Assembly: GCA_963693285.1 (NCBI GenBank)
Contig: OY848928.1
Coordinates: forward strand, 4,803,827-4,867,826
From: Xestospongia muta
Taxonomy: Eukaryota > Porifera > Demospongiae > Haplosclerida > Petrosiidae
Direction: 5' to 3'
DNA: 64,000 nucleotides
In this document: in pieces, positions 1 through 13,822 of the stretch
How positions within the stretch are numbered: position 1 is the first letter of the stretch
How the letters are laid out: each line of letters starts with the position of its first letter
Made by a program: the position numbers and the translations under genes
Notes under the pieces: model-generated
The model's input: the letters and a program-made list of their open reading frames with translations, nothing else
The model's database searches: none
What the model was told of the DNA's origin: nothing

Positions 1-3000
1 CATACTCTGGTATTATATGGAGCTGATTTTAATTGTCCTAGTTTTGGTTTTGTAAGTATCATACAAAAGTAATGAATAAAACTTTATTGTGTACAATGAC
101 CATCAATGTACATACCAACTACTGAGTTTCTTACCATTAATGCTTCAACCTGGCCATGACAATTAAGATTATTTCCTTGAATAGAGGTTTCCTTCAAATA
201 GAGTTCTAAATAAAATTTAATGACCACCAATGTACCAATGAATTTATTATGAAGACTAAATATGTGGTAATTTGTCTAGCTCAGTAAGTTGGTGATGCTA
301 TTGACAAAAAATAGTGTTAGACCCTTCTCTGTTCTTATCTGAAGAGACTTTGTGTCAATTAAAGAGTCCTCTAGTCCATGTTTATTATAACTATAAGTAT
401 GTATATGTCCACTTGCTTTGTTTTATTGAATTAGTCTCTACTATAAACTCTGTAACAATTGTTTGATGTATTAAATATATGACAGTTTGTAGGAACTATA
501 ATTAAGTACTTAAATTATATTACATACAGGACAACGAAACTCCACTTCATTATGGTGCTAAAAGTGGTCATAGTCGTGTAGTACAAATACTATTAGAGAA
601 AGGAGCTAATATTGAGGCTGTTTATAAGGTGACTTAATAAATATTCATTAATGTTGATATTATGACATCACATATTACATCCACATAACAGTGAAGTTGA
701 TCATTACTAATGACTAAGTTATAACTATGATAAACTTTTGACATAACATTTTTTGAGATTTTATTGTTAAAACTGTACCCATATTTAAATTAAAGTGTTG
801 AGTATATAACATTTATGATAATTATAATATTTATAACTGGTATTTATAAAAGTAACTGTTGAGTATATATACTCTTGAGTATATATTTGGTATATATTTG
901 GTCATTATTATATTTATAGCTAAATAAACTACAAGCCATTGATTGTTAAGTTGAACACTACAACAGTTGGTATAGCTAATCAAACTTAAGCTTCTACAAT
1001 AACTTTCTTGCTTTTTGCCTTCTAACCTTTTGTATTATCTCTGCTATCTATCTAATTTTAAAAAATAACATCATTGCATGCGGTGGTTAAACATTGGATA
1101 CTATATAAAGGTACAGAGTTGTTCAAAAAATCACAGTATGACATTTTATTGTTAAAACCATTCCCATATTTAAAATATAAGTATTTTGAATGATGTAAGT
1201 TAGTGTTATGTACACACACAATACATATTCATATAAACACACACATACACTTATGCACATATGTACATAAGTGTAGACACTCCTCCCTAAGTGGTCATTT
1301 ATGTTAGTACTACAGCTAATGGAACATAAATGCTTCTAGACTAATTGCCTTACTTTTTCCTTCTAACATTTTGTATTATCTCTGTTACCTGTTAATTTTC
1401 AAAAAATTAAGATCATAACATGTAGTAGTCAAAGACTATATGAAGGTATAGAGTTATGTACACACACATATATGTAATTAAAGTAGATATAATTATATGA
1501 TATTACACAGGACAACAAAACTCCTCTTCATCATGCTGCTAAGAGTGGTCACAGTGATATAGTACAAATGTTATTTGACCAAGGTACTAATATTGAGGCT
1601 GTTGATAAGGTGACTAATAAATATAGTGTTAAACCTTCTCTGTTCTTATCTGAAGAGACTCTGTGTCAATTAAACAGTCCTCTAGTCCATGTTTATTATA
1701 ACTATAAGTGTGTATATCTCCACTTGCTTTGTTTCATTGAATTAGTTTCTACTATAAACTCTATAACAATTGTTTAATGTATTAAATATATAACAGTTTA
1801 TAGGAACTATAATTAAGTACATAAAATTATATTATGTATATTACACAGGACAACAAAACTCCACTTCATCATGCTGCTAAGAGTGGTCACAGTGATGTAA
1901 TACAAATGTTATTTGACCAAGGTACTAATATTGAGGCTGTTGATAAGGTGACTAATAAATATAGTGTTAAACCTTCTCTGTTCTTATCTGAAGAAACTCT
2001 GTGTCAATTAAACAGTCCTCTAGTCCATGTTTATTATAACCATAAGTATGTATATCTCCACTTGCTTTGTTTCATTGAATTAGTTTCTACTATAAACTCT
2101 ATAACAATTGTTTAATGTATTAAATATATAACAGTTTATAGGAACTATAATTAAGTACATAAAATTATATTATGTATATTACACAGGACAACAAAACTCC
2201 ACTTCATCATGCTACTAAGAGTGGTCATAGTGATGTAGTACAAATGTTATTAGACAAGGGAGCTAATATTGAGGCTGTTGATAAGGTGACTAATAAATAG
2301 TGTTAGACTTTCTCTGTTCTTATCTGAAGAGACTCTGTGTCAATTAAATAGCCCTCTAGTCCATGTTTATTATGACTATAAGTGTGTATATGTCCACTTG
2401 CTTTGTTTCATTGAATTAGTCTCTACTATAAGCTCTGTAACAATTGTTTAATGTATTAAATATATGACAGATTGTAGGTACTGTAATTAAGTACATAAAT
2501 TATATTATGTATATGATATTACACAGGACAACAAAACTCCACTTCATCATGCTGCTAAGAGTGGTCACAGTGATGTAGTACAAACATTACTAGCTAATGA
2601 TGCTAATATTGAGGCTGTTGATGAGGTGACTTAATAACTATTCATTAATGTTGATATTATGACATCACACACTACATCCACATAACAGTGAAGTTAATCA
2701 TTACTAATGACTAAGTTATAACTATGATAAACTTTTTACTTTGCATGTTAGGCAATGTTAAAGTTGGTCTGGGTTACATGTTAACTATATATGTGGGTAT
2801 GTCCATTTCACATAGTATTAATGTATTGTTTTATGTGACTATCTATTGTGCTAAACAAAATTCAATTATGTACAATGACCATCAATGTACATACCAACTA
2901 CTGAGTTTCTTACCATTAATGCTTCAACCTGGCCATGAGGATTAAGTAATTTAAGCATGAGAAAGTGGTTTCTTAGTAGTATCATAGCTACTTTCAACTA

Positions 3001-6000
3001 TGATGATAATGAAATCATAGTAGTTTGCCGAGACAATACCACCACCAAAACTATCCTAGTACAACTTGTTACAATATAATCTTGTTACTTTTCATTTTTA
3101 ATTTTAAGCAGAAATGATACCTTTACAAATTAATTCATGGACTATTAATTGATTTTAATATATCTTTTATAGGATGGAAAAACTGTTCTTCTTCTTTATG
3201 CTGCTAAAAGAGGAAATGTTGATATCATTAAGAAATTATTAACCAAAGGTTGTGATCCTAACATTAAGGATAAGGTAATTTAAAAACTTATTTATAATTT
3301 CTTTATATTCATCATTGTAATGTATTATATCTATATATTGTATAGTTGTATGATTCACTGTTGTAATTTTTTGAAAACTATCTTAGGACTTTTAGAATTA
3401 AATTTTATGATTATTATTTTGCTTATATAATTGTGTGCCCTCCCCATAAATAATAATTATTAGTTTGTGTTGTTGAAATAGAGTCATTTAGTATCAATTC
3501 TATGATCAAAGACTGTCATGTATAGCATGATATCTGAAGCTTGACTATCATCCATTATCTCTTGTCATTATAGGAATATTGGAAAGAAACTCCTCTCCAC
3601 ATTGCTGTTGAAAGAGGAGATAAGATCATTGTTCAAACTTTATTATCAATGAGAGCTAATCCAAATATTACTACTGGGGTAAGAAACTAACTATTTGTAT
3701 TATTATAATCCACATTGTATGTTGCTGTATTTATAGTGTCAAAATAGAACTCCTCTCTTTGATGCTGTTCAAAGAGGAAGTGTTGAAATTGTTGAAGTTT
3801 TACTGTCAGCAGGAGCTGATCCTAATATTACTAGTGAGGTAAGTAACTAACTATTTCTATTATTATAATCTACATTGTATGTTGTTGTATTTATAGTATC
3901 AAAATAGAACTCCTCTCTTTGAATCTGTCAGTAGTGGAAATGTTGACATTGTTCAAATTTTACTATCAGCAGGAGCTGATCCTAATATTACTAGTTCGGT
4001 AAACAACTAACTATTTATATTATTATAATCTACATTATATTTTGCATTATTTATAGTATCAAAATAGAACTCCTCTCTATATTGCTGTTAAAAATGGCAA
4101 TAATGATATTGTCAAAATTCTATTACTAAATGGAGCTGATCCTAATATTACCTCAAATGTAAGCAATTACAAAATATTATTTACTATTATACATAATATT
4201 ATTATATAACTTACAGGATGGAACTCCTCTTCGTATTGCTATTGAAAATGGTAATGATGATATTATTCATACTCTGATATTATATGGAGCTGATTTTAAT
4301 TGTCCTAGTTTTGGTTTTGTAAGTATCATACAAAAGTGCTGAATAAAACTTTATTGTGTACAATGACCACCAATGTACATGCCAACTACTGAGTTTCTTA
4401 CCATTAATGCTTCAACCTGGCCATGACAATTAAGTAATTTAAGCATGAGAAAGTTGTTTCTTAGTAGTATCATAGCTACTTTCAACTATGATGATAGTGA
4501 AATCACATTTTAGTACAACTTGTTACAATATAATCTTGTTACTTTTCATTTTTAATTTAAGCAGAAATAATAACTTTACAAATTAATTCATGGACTATTA
4601 ATTGATTTCAATACATCACTTGTAGGATGGAAAAACTGTTCTTCATTGGGTTTGTCAAAGAGGAAAAGTTGATATCATTAAGGCATTATTAACCAAAGGT
4701 TGTGATCCTAACATTAAGGATAAGGTAATTTAAAACTTAAATATAATTTGTTTATATTGATCATTGTAATGCATTATATCTGTATATTGTATAGTTGTGT
4801 GATTCACTGTTGTAATTTTTTGAAAGCTATCTTAGGACCTTTAGAATTAAATTTTATGATTATTGTTTTGCTTATATAATGAAGTACCCTCCCACAAATA
4901 TTAATTATTAGTTTGTGTTGTTGAAATAGAGTCATTTAGTATCAATTCTATGATCAGAGGCTACCATGTATACCAGAATGTCTGGAGCTTGACCATCAGT
5001 GATCAACTGCTGTGTGTGTGAGAGAGAGACTAGCAACATAGGTAATCCTTTCCTATGGCATATTATAAAGGAGAGAATGGTTGTGGGTCACATTCAATTT
5101 CATTGATTTGCTCACTATTTTTATAAGGGGTGGCTCAATATCTTACCAGGTTAATGGTAGCAGACATTACTCATTGACTGATTCTTTAATAATAATTTAG
5201 TAGTAGTCATGTCATAATACATGTTTAAATTTTAATTTTCACTAATTAAATTTTCATGACAAGCAATTGTATCACGAAAATTGCAAAATTTTTGCACCAC
5301 ATAAAAGTCTCTTACAATACAACATTTACACCTACCCATACATACATACACAAATACCATATTTCTTTGAATAGAGACCTCCTCCAAATAGAGTTCTAAA
5401 TAAAATTTAATGACCACCAATGTACCAATGAATTTATTATGAAGACTAGATATGTGATAATTTGACTAGCTCAGTAAATTGTTGATGCTATTGATAAAAA
5501 ATAGTGTTAGACCCTTCTCAGTTCTTATCTAAAGAGACTCTGTGCCAATTAAAGAGTCCTCTGGTCCATGTTTATTATAACTATAAGTGTGTATAGATCT
5601 ACTTGCTTTGTTTCATTGAATTAATCTCTACTATAAGCTCTGTAACAATTGTTTGATGTATTAAATATATATCAGTTTGTAGGAACTGTAATTAAATATA
5701 TAAAATTATATTATTTATATGATATTACACAGGACAACAAAACTCCACTTCAATATGCTATTGAGAGTGGTCATAGTGATGTAGTACAAATACTATTAGA
5801 CAAAGGAGCTAATATTGAGGCTGTTGATGAGGTGACTAATAAATATTCATTAATGTTGATATTATGACATCACACATTACATCCACATAATAGTGATGTT
5901 AATCATTACTAATGACTAAGTTATAACTATGATAAACTTTTTACTTTGCATGTTAGGCAGTGTTAAAGTTGGTTTGGGTTACATGTTAACTATATATGTG

Positions 6001-9000
6001 GGTGTGTCCATTTCACATAGTATTAATGTATTGTTTTATGTGACTATCTATTGTGTTAAATAAATATAATTATGTACAATGACCACCAATGCACATGGCA
6101 ACTACTGCACCACTAAAAGTATCTTAGGATGACTTGTTATAATATAATCTTGTTAGTTTACATTTTTAAATTTTAAGTAGAATGATAGCTTTTACAAATT
6201 AATTCATGGACTATTAATTGATTTCAATATATCACTTGTAGTATGGAAAATCGTTTCTTCTTCTTTATGCTGCTAAAAGAGGAAATGTTGATATCATTAA
6301 GAAATTGTTGACCAAAGGTTGTGATCCTAATATTAAGGATGAGGTAATTTAAAACTTTACTATAATTTGTTATATTGATCATTGTAATGCATTATGCCTG
6401 TATAATGTATAGTTGTATGATTCACTATAATGTCTGGGGCTTGACATTCAGTGAACATTTGCTGTGTGTGTGAGAGAGAGAGACCAGCAACAATAGTTGT
6501 GGGCCACATTCAATTTCATTGATTTGCTCACTGATTTATGTTGAATTAATCTCTACTATAAGCTCTGTAACAATTGTTTGATGTATTAAATATATAACAG
6601 TTTGTAGGAACTATAATTAAGTACATAAAATTATATTATTTATATGATATTACACAGGACGACAAAACTCCACTTCAATATGCTATTGAGATTGGTCACA
6701 GTGATGTAGCACAAATATTATTAGACAAAGGAGCTGTTGATGAGGTGACTTAATAAATATTCATTAATGCTGATATTATGACATCACACATTACATCCAC
6801 ATAATAGTGATGTTAATCATTACTAATGACTAAGTTATAATTATGATAAACTTTTTACTTTGCATGTTAGGCAGTGTTAAAGTTGGTTTGGGTTACATGT
6901 TAACTATATATGTGGGTGTGTCCATTTCACATAGTATTAATGTATTGTTTTATGTGACTATCTATTGTACTAAATAAAATTTAATTGTGTACAATGACCA
7001 CCAATGCACATAACAACTACTGAGTTTCCTGTTATTGATGCTTCAACATGGCATGAGGATTAAGTAATTTAAACATGAGAAAGTTGTTTATTAGCTATAT
7101 CATAGCTACTTTCAACTATGATGATAGTGAAATCATAGTAGTTTGCTGAAACACCAGCATCACCAAAACTGTCTTAGTACAATTTGGTACAATTATTTTC
7201 TTGTTACTTTTCATTTTAAATTTTACTCATTGACTCATTCTTCAATGACTTAGTAGTCACATCATAACACATGTTCAAATTTTATCCTGCCTATAAATAA
7301 TAATTATTGGCTTGTGGAATATACTGGAATATAATGATAACATCTTTGTTCCTTGTTCAATAATAATTGTTTATTTGTAGAGAGGAAGAACAGCTCTTCA
7401 TTATGCTGTTCAACATGGAAATGTTGATATTATTAAGACATTACTGGACAAAGGTTGTGATCCTAACATTCAAGATAAGGTAATTTATAACTAGTATATT
7501 GTAATGTATTGTCTACTTTGTTATTAACAGTGTGGTGACACTGCTCTTCATCTAGTGATGATATACTCTGATTATAGTTATATGAGATTTGGTTATTACC
7601 GTCATAGCCACACCTACATGTCTGAAGGGGAGCCCACAACGACAAAGTAATCCCTAAACCTTATATACACTGATCTTGATGATATGATATCTAGTGATGT
7701 TGTTCAAACATTATTACAAGGTGGTGCTAACCCTCATATTCTGAATGACGTAAGTTAGTGATACACACACAAACACAAATAACTTAGACTTAAAAACTTA
7801 GGGAGGAGTATGTACTTAAGTGTACATACTCCTCCCTAAGTGGTCATTTATGTTAGTACTACAACTAATAGAACTTAGATGCTTCTAGTCTAGCTAATTG
7901 GCTTACTTTTTCCTTTTAACATTTTATATTGTTTCTGTTACCAGTCTACTTTATCAAAAATTAAGATCATAATATGTAGTAGTCAAAGCCTATACAAAGG
8001 TACAGAGTTATGTACACATACACACGCACACATATGTATATAATCTTTCCAAAGTTTTTATAAGGTCATTTGTGTTGATACTAGCTATTTGATGTTATTG
8101 TATTGATATTGAGAAGGAGTTCTGTAGAGAGGGCATGTACATCATAAACAGACAGCATCCTAAAAATCACTTTTAGTAAGGTGAAATCCATTCTTCTTTA
8201 GTGAGAGAACAGTTAACCAGCTTGATAGTAACCTCCCATCATTCTGAGACTCATCTGAAGATTCTGACTCAGAGCCATTTTCCTCTGGTTCATACTGATA
8301 TGGAACAACTATGTTCTCAGAGCCTTCCTCGAGGTCAGATTCCACACACGAAGCAGGGTCACTGCTTTCGATCATATCGAAAGAAGAAGAAGAGTAGGAG
8401 AGGCTTAATATGCTGGAATACCGACTAGATACATTGCATTGAAAGTCTTCAGCCATTACTTTGCACCTAGCAATGCTAACATTCGTTCCCCCTGTGACGT
8501 CACAAGGGAGCCCCACCCTACTAGGAAGAACATTGTAATCTCAGAAGAATCCTTAAAAGAGCTTCGAAAAGAAGCTTGCTTTTAACAGTGATAACAATTT
8601 TTAGAAAATTTTTAAATATTTTTAGGGTGAATTGCATATGTCAAAGATAACATTTATGCCAAAAAAATATTTTTGAATTTTGGCATGTCCCCCCCCCTTT
8701 AATATAATAACTAATGTAGTTATAAAGTTTTATAAACAGTCTATGTTTTATAATTATTTTTATACATGTATATAGGAGGGTCAGACTCCTCTTCATTTAG
8801 CTGCTAAAAGGTTTGACGCTATTGATGTCATTATTATACTACTAAATTATGGAGCTAATCCAAATATTGTTGATAATGTAAGTGTTACATAATAATTTTA
8901 TTGTACTTTGAAAAAACTTAAATATAATTTGTTTATATTGATCTAACACACACACAATCACAATCTTTGAAATTTTATTGTTAAAACCATCCCCTTATTT

Positions 9001-11730
9001 AAATTATAAGTAACTGTTGTGTATATACTGCTAACATTACTTGTTTTATTTCTTTACCTTTAATATAACCTTATTACATATATCTGATATATTAACATAG
9101 GTTGATAAGTCTTCATATAGAATGTCAGAACATTCAACTAGCTTGGTACCACTACAAAGCACTCTGTCATCATTTGAAAGTAGAGAGACATTAAAGGAAC
9201 AAGGTCAGTAATAATATTTGTGTACTTTATTCTTATTATTAGGAGAGATAGCTATGAACTTGTTAATTGTTAACTTGATAATCTTGTCTTTAATACAGAA
9301 CCAGTAATGAAGAAAGAAACAATAACTACACACAAACAGGTATATATACATGTACACAATTCACATATAAATAAATAAAGTTCCTTGCTCAATAATTATT
9401 GTTTATTTGTAGAGAGGAAGAACAGCTCTTCATTATGCTGTTCAACATGGAAATGTTGATATGATTAAGACATTACTGGACAAAGGTTGTGATCCTAACA
9501 TTCAAGATAAGGTAATTTATAACTAGTATATTGTAATGTATTGTCTACTTTGTTATTAACAGTCTGGTGACACTGCTCTTCATCTAGCGATGACGCTCTT
9601 TTCTGATTTTGGTCATATGAGATTTGGTTATTACTATCATAGCCACACCTACATGTCTGAAAGGAAGCCCACAACAACAAAGTAATTCCTAAACCTTATA
9701 TACACTGATCTTGATGATATTATATCTAGTGATGTTATTCAAACATTATTACAAGGTGGTGCTAACCCTGATATTGTGAATGATGTAAGTTAGTATTATG
9801 TACACGCACACACACACACACACATATACACAATATGTACATAGTGTACATTCTCCTCACTAAGTGGTCATTTATGTTAATACTATAGCTATTTAGTTAT
9901 TATTATATTCATAGCTAAGTAAACTACAAATCATTGATTGTTAAGTTGAATACTACAACAATTTGTATAGCTGATCAAACTTAGAATCTTCTACAATAAG
10001 TTGCTTGCTTTATGCCCTTTAACATTTATTATTGTCTCTATTACCTGTCTAATTTTCAAAAATTTAAATCATAACATGTACTAGTCAAAGACGATACAAA
10101 GGTACATATTTGTTCAAAATTTCAAACCTGAACATACTGATAGAAGCTGACTATAAAATATATCATAAGACAATCTACTTTATTTGTTCTATTCTCCATT
10201 AAGTCATTATTGGGAGCTGTAAATAAGACTGTCACTTCCACTATGTTACCTCACTTTAAGAGAATTACATCAATTTTATGAGAGTATTAAATATTTTATG
10301 ATAAAGTATAAAATATAAAATGTATGATATCAGGAATCCAGTAACTATCAATATAATTGTTTTCTGTTAGGATGGTAAGGAACCTAAAGATATGATAACA
10401 GATGATAGAAGGAAGAAAGAATTTGTGTCAATTTCTGAGAAGTACTCAAAACCTTCAAGAGATATCACTACAGTAAGTTACTTTTCTAACAAACTCTATT
10501 TAACAAGATAATGTGAAGAAAAGAACTCAGACAACCAAGAAGCAGGAGAGTCAGTCTCATTCTGGGACTGGTCAGTTATGGGCTGACCATGAGTCTAGAT
10601 CTGTGATAGCAACTGTGGTGCATTTAATTTTTTTCTTATGTTCTATGAGAGCTATATCTATATATGATGATTATATGCTAAGAAATTATCATTATGCTAA
10701 ATGTTCTGGTATTAATACTTTTGGAGGTTGTGGGAAGTATCTGATGTATCCTATGGTGAGTTCATCTGACAATCATATGTTTTGGACATATATCATGTGA
10801 TCTTATTTCTCTCTCTTTTTCTAGTGTGTGTTAGTGGTTTATTTTTACATTGCTTTCTTAACTGACATTACACCTCAATCTAACATTAAAACAACACTCC
10901 TTCAATTTGTACATTGGTTCTTTACTACCATAGCTTGGCCATTAGCCTGGGTACTGTTGATTGCACAACACATATTATCATTGTATGATTATTAGGTTGA
11001 TTGGGTCTTGTTTTGGGGCTTCTATGCAGTTGATAGAAATCTCATTTATCCTGAACATTTGGAGGAGTGCTTGCCTACAATTATCAAATCATTAATGGTA
11101 CATGACATTGTTTATGTAAATGTAACATTGTTACATGTACACATACTTATTTACATGTATTATTTACATGTGTTGCTTTCTTGCTGACAGGATTTCATGA
11201 TTGTTATTGTTATTATTGAAGCACTCCTTGTTCATCGGTATCCTAGCAACCGTATTGCAAGAAGGATTTTGTTTTGTCTTGCAGTAGCATACACTACCTT
11301 GTAAGCTATAGTCTCATTCCTAGATGGAGTATGAGATTGAGACTAAGTATTAGTATTGTGTAATTTCATAGGTTAATGGTTACCGATGAGAAAACTAGCG
11401 TATGGACTTATCTATTTATAAGATCTTTTGACTTCTTGACTTTCATTATTTTTTCTATTGTTTTTTTGGGTATTTTTGTTGGAGTATTTTATGTTTTTGG
11501 AAAAGGAGTGTATTATCTTCTATGGAGAGGTATGATCAATTTGCTCTTGATTAAATTATGATCTCTTTACTACAGATTCTATTAAGTATAGTGCTGTTGA
11601 CAAGAAATAATAATAATTATACACTTTGTTTTGTTACATATTAGGTAACAATGTGGAACTAGCAGACAAAATAAGGAATTGGCTGAAGAAAGATGACAAA
11701 TTTCTTTATTATGTAGAACAAAAAAAATGA
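1..11730 (+). CDS. Gene A: ankyrin-repeat protein with C-terminal AIG1/ADTRP-like membrane domain (5' end outside window)
   Basis: Spliced model, 1085 codons visible. Exons: 1-51 (partial), 530-628, 1511-1609, 1849-1947, 2187-2285, 2527-2625, 3173-3274, 3574-3678, 3737-3838, 3897-3998, 4057-4158, 4217-4318, 4626-4724, 5733-5831, 6242-6343, 6658-6744, 7381-7479, 7531-7646, 7695-7749, 8776-8877, 9101-9203, 9299-9339, 9413-9511, 9563-9681, 9730-9784, 10371-10472, 10519-10755, 10825-10950, 10996-11097, 11191-11300, 11372-11529, 11645-11730. Nearly every ankyrin repeat (NKTPLHHAAKSGHSDVVQ type) is one phase-0 exon. Exon 6658-6744 lacks 12 nt. The linker 9101-9339 resembles the tail of gene B and is followed by a second copy of the preceding exons. 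The last six exons give several hydrophobic segments with the family-like blocks FGGCGKYL and DRNLIYPE and an HRYPS turn. AIG1/ADTRP proteins are membrane hydrolases of fatty-acid esters of hydroxy fatty acids. The known catalytic Thr (KFLT context) aligns with Met here and no matching His is visible, so catalysis is doubtful. Exon structure is well supported; the family call is from memory of the motifs. Confidence 0.8.
1511..2625 (+). repeat. Tandem exon-plus-intron modules of about 338 bp
   Basis: Four successive ankyrin exons start at 1511, 1849, 2187 and 2527, spacing 338, 338 and 340 bp. Both the exon and its roughly 240-bp intron are nearly identical between modules, so whole exon-intron units were duplicated recently. 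The same intron sequence recurs around 300-530, 5500-5730 and 6540-6657. Confidence 0.9.
8160..8456 (-). mobile_element. Reverse-strand acidic ORF in a gene A intron, possible transposon-gene fragment
   Basis: Open minus-strand frame from an ATG at 8456 (MAEDFQCNVSS) to a stop at 8160. It is rich in Ser, Glu and Asp and contains VVPYQYEPEENG followed by an SESESSDESQNDGR stretch with a possible splice donor after it. The PYxxEPE plus acidic-serine pattern recalls the N-terminus of P2X7-like zinc-binding proteins often carried by repeats in invertebrate genomes; that link is from memory and weak. It lies antisense in the long intron 7750-8775 of gene A, with a poly-C run nearby. No downstream exon was found. 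Confidence 0.3.
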
Positions 11731-13078
11731 CTAGCACTGTTGGAAACATAAACACATTTATTGATTATTAATATGTAATAGTATAAATAGCTTGCTGAAA
11801 ATATAATAGTATTGTAAAATGTGGATTATGTATCTAAATGACAAGTTTATTGATGTGTCAGAGGAGGAAAAAAGTTTCTAACTAAAGTGGAGGAATATAC
11901 TCACATACTCATTTAAATTACAACACAAACTGGAATTGTACAATGTCTTGTTAATCTTCATCTCTCTAGCTCTCTTTGATTCGTCTTCCATATACATCAC
12001 ATCTATCTATTCATCCATCAATATATAGGCTCCTAATCTACATCAAAAGGTTAGTTTCCTCTCAACTCTTAATCTAAAAAAATTAGAAGTTATGCATGAA
12101 ACATATGCATTTAAACATATAGGAGAAAAAGATTGACTGTAAGACAAGAATAATATATAGTAATAATAATAAAGGTTTTACAGTGTCTGCATACAGAAAA
12201 TGAAGAACTAAGTAAGAAAGAAATTTATCAACTTATACTTTATTTTTTGTATTTCAAACTTACACTCACTAGAGAATTTCATAATTTTCATACAAAGATA
12301 TGAGCTTGTTTGTGGTTTCTGGTTTGTATTGAAAACTACAAGAAAAATGACTTGTTCTCCTTTCACATTTGTTGTCAAAAATTAAGAAATTAAAGTAATA
12401 TTCAAATATCATAATATGACACTTTGAAGTAGAACTAACAGTTTCCTTCTCAGTCATAAACACCTCATTAGTTCTGAATCTATAGAAAAAAAATCAACCA
12501 GTATTAAACTATCAATACTACATCTTTTTACTAATAGGATACTGATACAAATATTAACAATACCCACTTTTTATTTAGAAGTTCGGGTGGTTCTTGGTGT
12601 AACTTGACTATGATGACATCATAATGAAATGATACATAATGATGTCATAATATTGGTGACATCACCTAAACCCTAAACCAAACCTAACATTATTAACTCT
12701 ATGACACATAGTGATGTCATCATAGGACATGTTGTTACATCATCAGTCAAGTTACACCAAGAAGCACCCAGAAGTTCAGATGGCTAGTCATATCTAATAA
12801 TAATTATAGAAAGTTACATAAAATGCTATCATATTTATTAATTGGATGAGTGACAGACAGACAGGATACCTCAGTGGTATGAACATTTGTTGCCTAGTAG
12901 GTATCCATGGTGATTACTGAAGAGTTCTAAGTTCATGCTCCTTTATAAGTAGTCTTTCCCCGTGTTTCCACATTTCCATGACAACCTCTCTGATAGTTGA
13001 AGGAAGAGTTTAACCTTTTGAGGGACTGTCTATAATAATAGGCTTGTGCACAATTAAAAAGAGAGCATTTGAACTGTC
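11731..13078. other. Intergenic block, duplicated at about 20.66-23.16 kb
   Basis: No gene is visible. The sequence after the gene A stop, through about 12.6 kb and up to the start at 13079, matches the stretch 20660-23161 with small indels. The second copy has additional sequence including a fold-back element. A short near-palindromic stretch built on gatgtcat/atgacatc occurs at 12610-12770. The shared tail of gene A and shared head of gene C define the duplicated unit. Confidence 0.75.
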
Positions 13079-13560
13079 ATGGCTACTACTTCCTCTACCA
13101 CTGATATTGAAGTATTCGAGAAGGGAGTGAGTGATAGCATCACTTCCGGGTATGCTAAACTTAGTGGGACACTTGAGGGATCAATGGAACCGTTTGCAAG
13201 ACACATGTTTGAAGCTGGTCTTATCAACAGAACAACTATGAGAGGTCAGAACTATGATAATATTATGAGCCAGTTCATCTCAGGAATGGACTTCAAACAC
13301 AGTATATTAGAGCTAAAAGAACATTGTCGACTGTTTACTGATATTCTTGAGAAGTTAGGTGGAGCAGCAAAGATGAGCTTGAGGAAATTAGTCATGAGGA
13401 AGATCTTCATCCTAGAGCACCATCTGGTTTACTTGAGTTTAGTTTAAAAACAAATGTTGATACTAGTGTTCATCAATGGAGGAAGACATATTCAGAGAAA
13501 TTTCCATGGTATAATTATATTAGTGATGCAAGAAACTTGAAAAAAACAAAGAACAATCAA
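13079..13560 (+). pseudogene. Truncated copy of gene C 5' end
   Basis: Begins with the same start as gene C (MATTSSTTDIEVFEKG) and follows it closely for about 100 codons. After AAKM the reading jumps to sequence corresponding to about 24009 of gene C (gagcttgaggaaat), in another frame, and soon stops. The break falls at a short shared word (aaagatg / aaaatg), so roughly 550 bp were lost by a microhomology deletion. Remnants of the SGLPEFSL and VHQWRKTYSEKFPW segments continue to about 13510, then similarity ends. Confidence 0.85.
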
Positions 13561-13822
13561 ATTAAAAACAAATTTGAAAAAACAGAAGAATGTATAGAAG
13601 CAGCAGTACGAAAGTGAATGAGATCAAGTTAAAGAAGTTACATATACAGATATTATGTTATAAATGCATTGCTACAGTTTATTTTTATTCTGGAAAAACT
13701 AAGAGATCAAAAATGTTGACTCAACTATTATTCTGGATTTCAATTCAATAACTCTTACTGAGCGAGACAAACCCTGCCCTTATTAATAACTATTGACCCT
13801 CCCACTATAGTCGGGAAGGGGT

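Noticed and set aside
1568..2115. Short ORFs starting inside ankyrin exons and ending after them
   Set aside because: They are read-through of exon into intron; splice donors gtgact at 1610 and 1948 and phase-0 continuity support exon ends.
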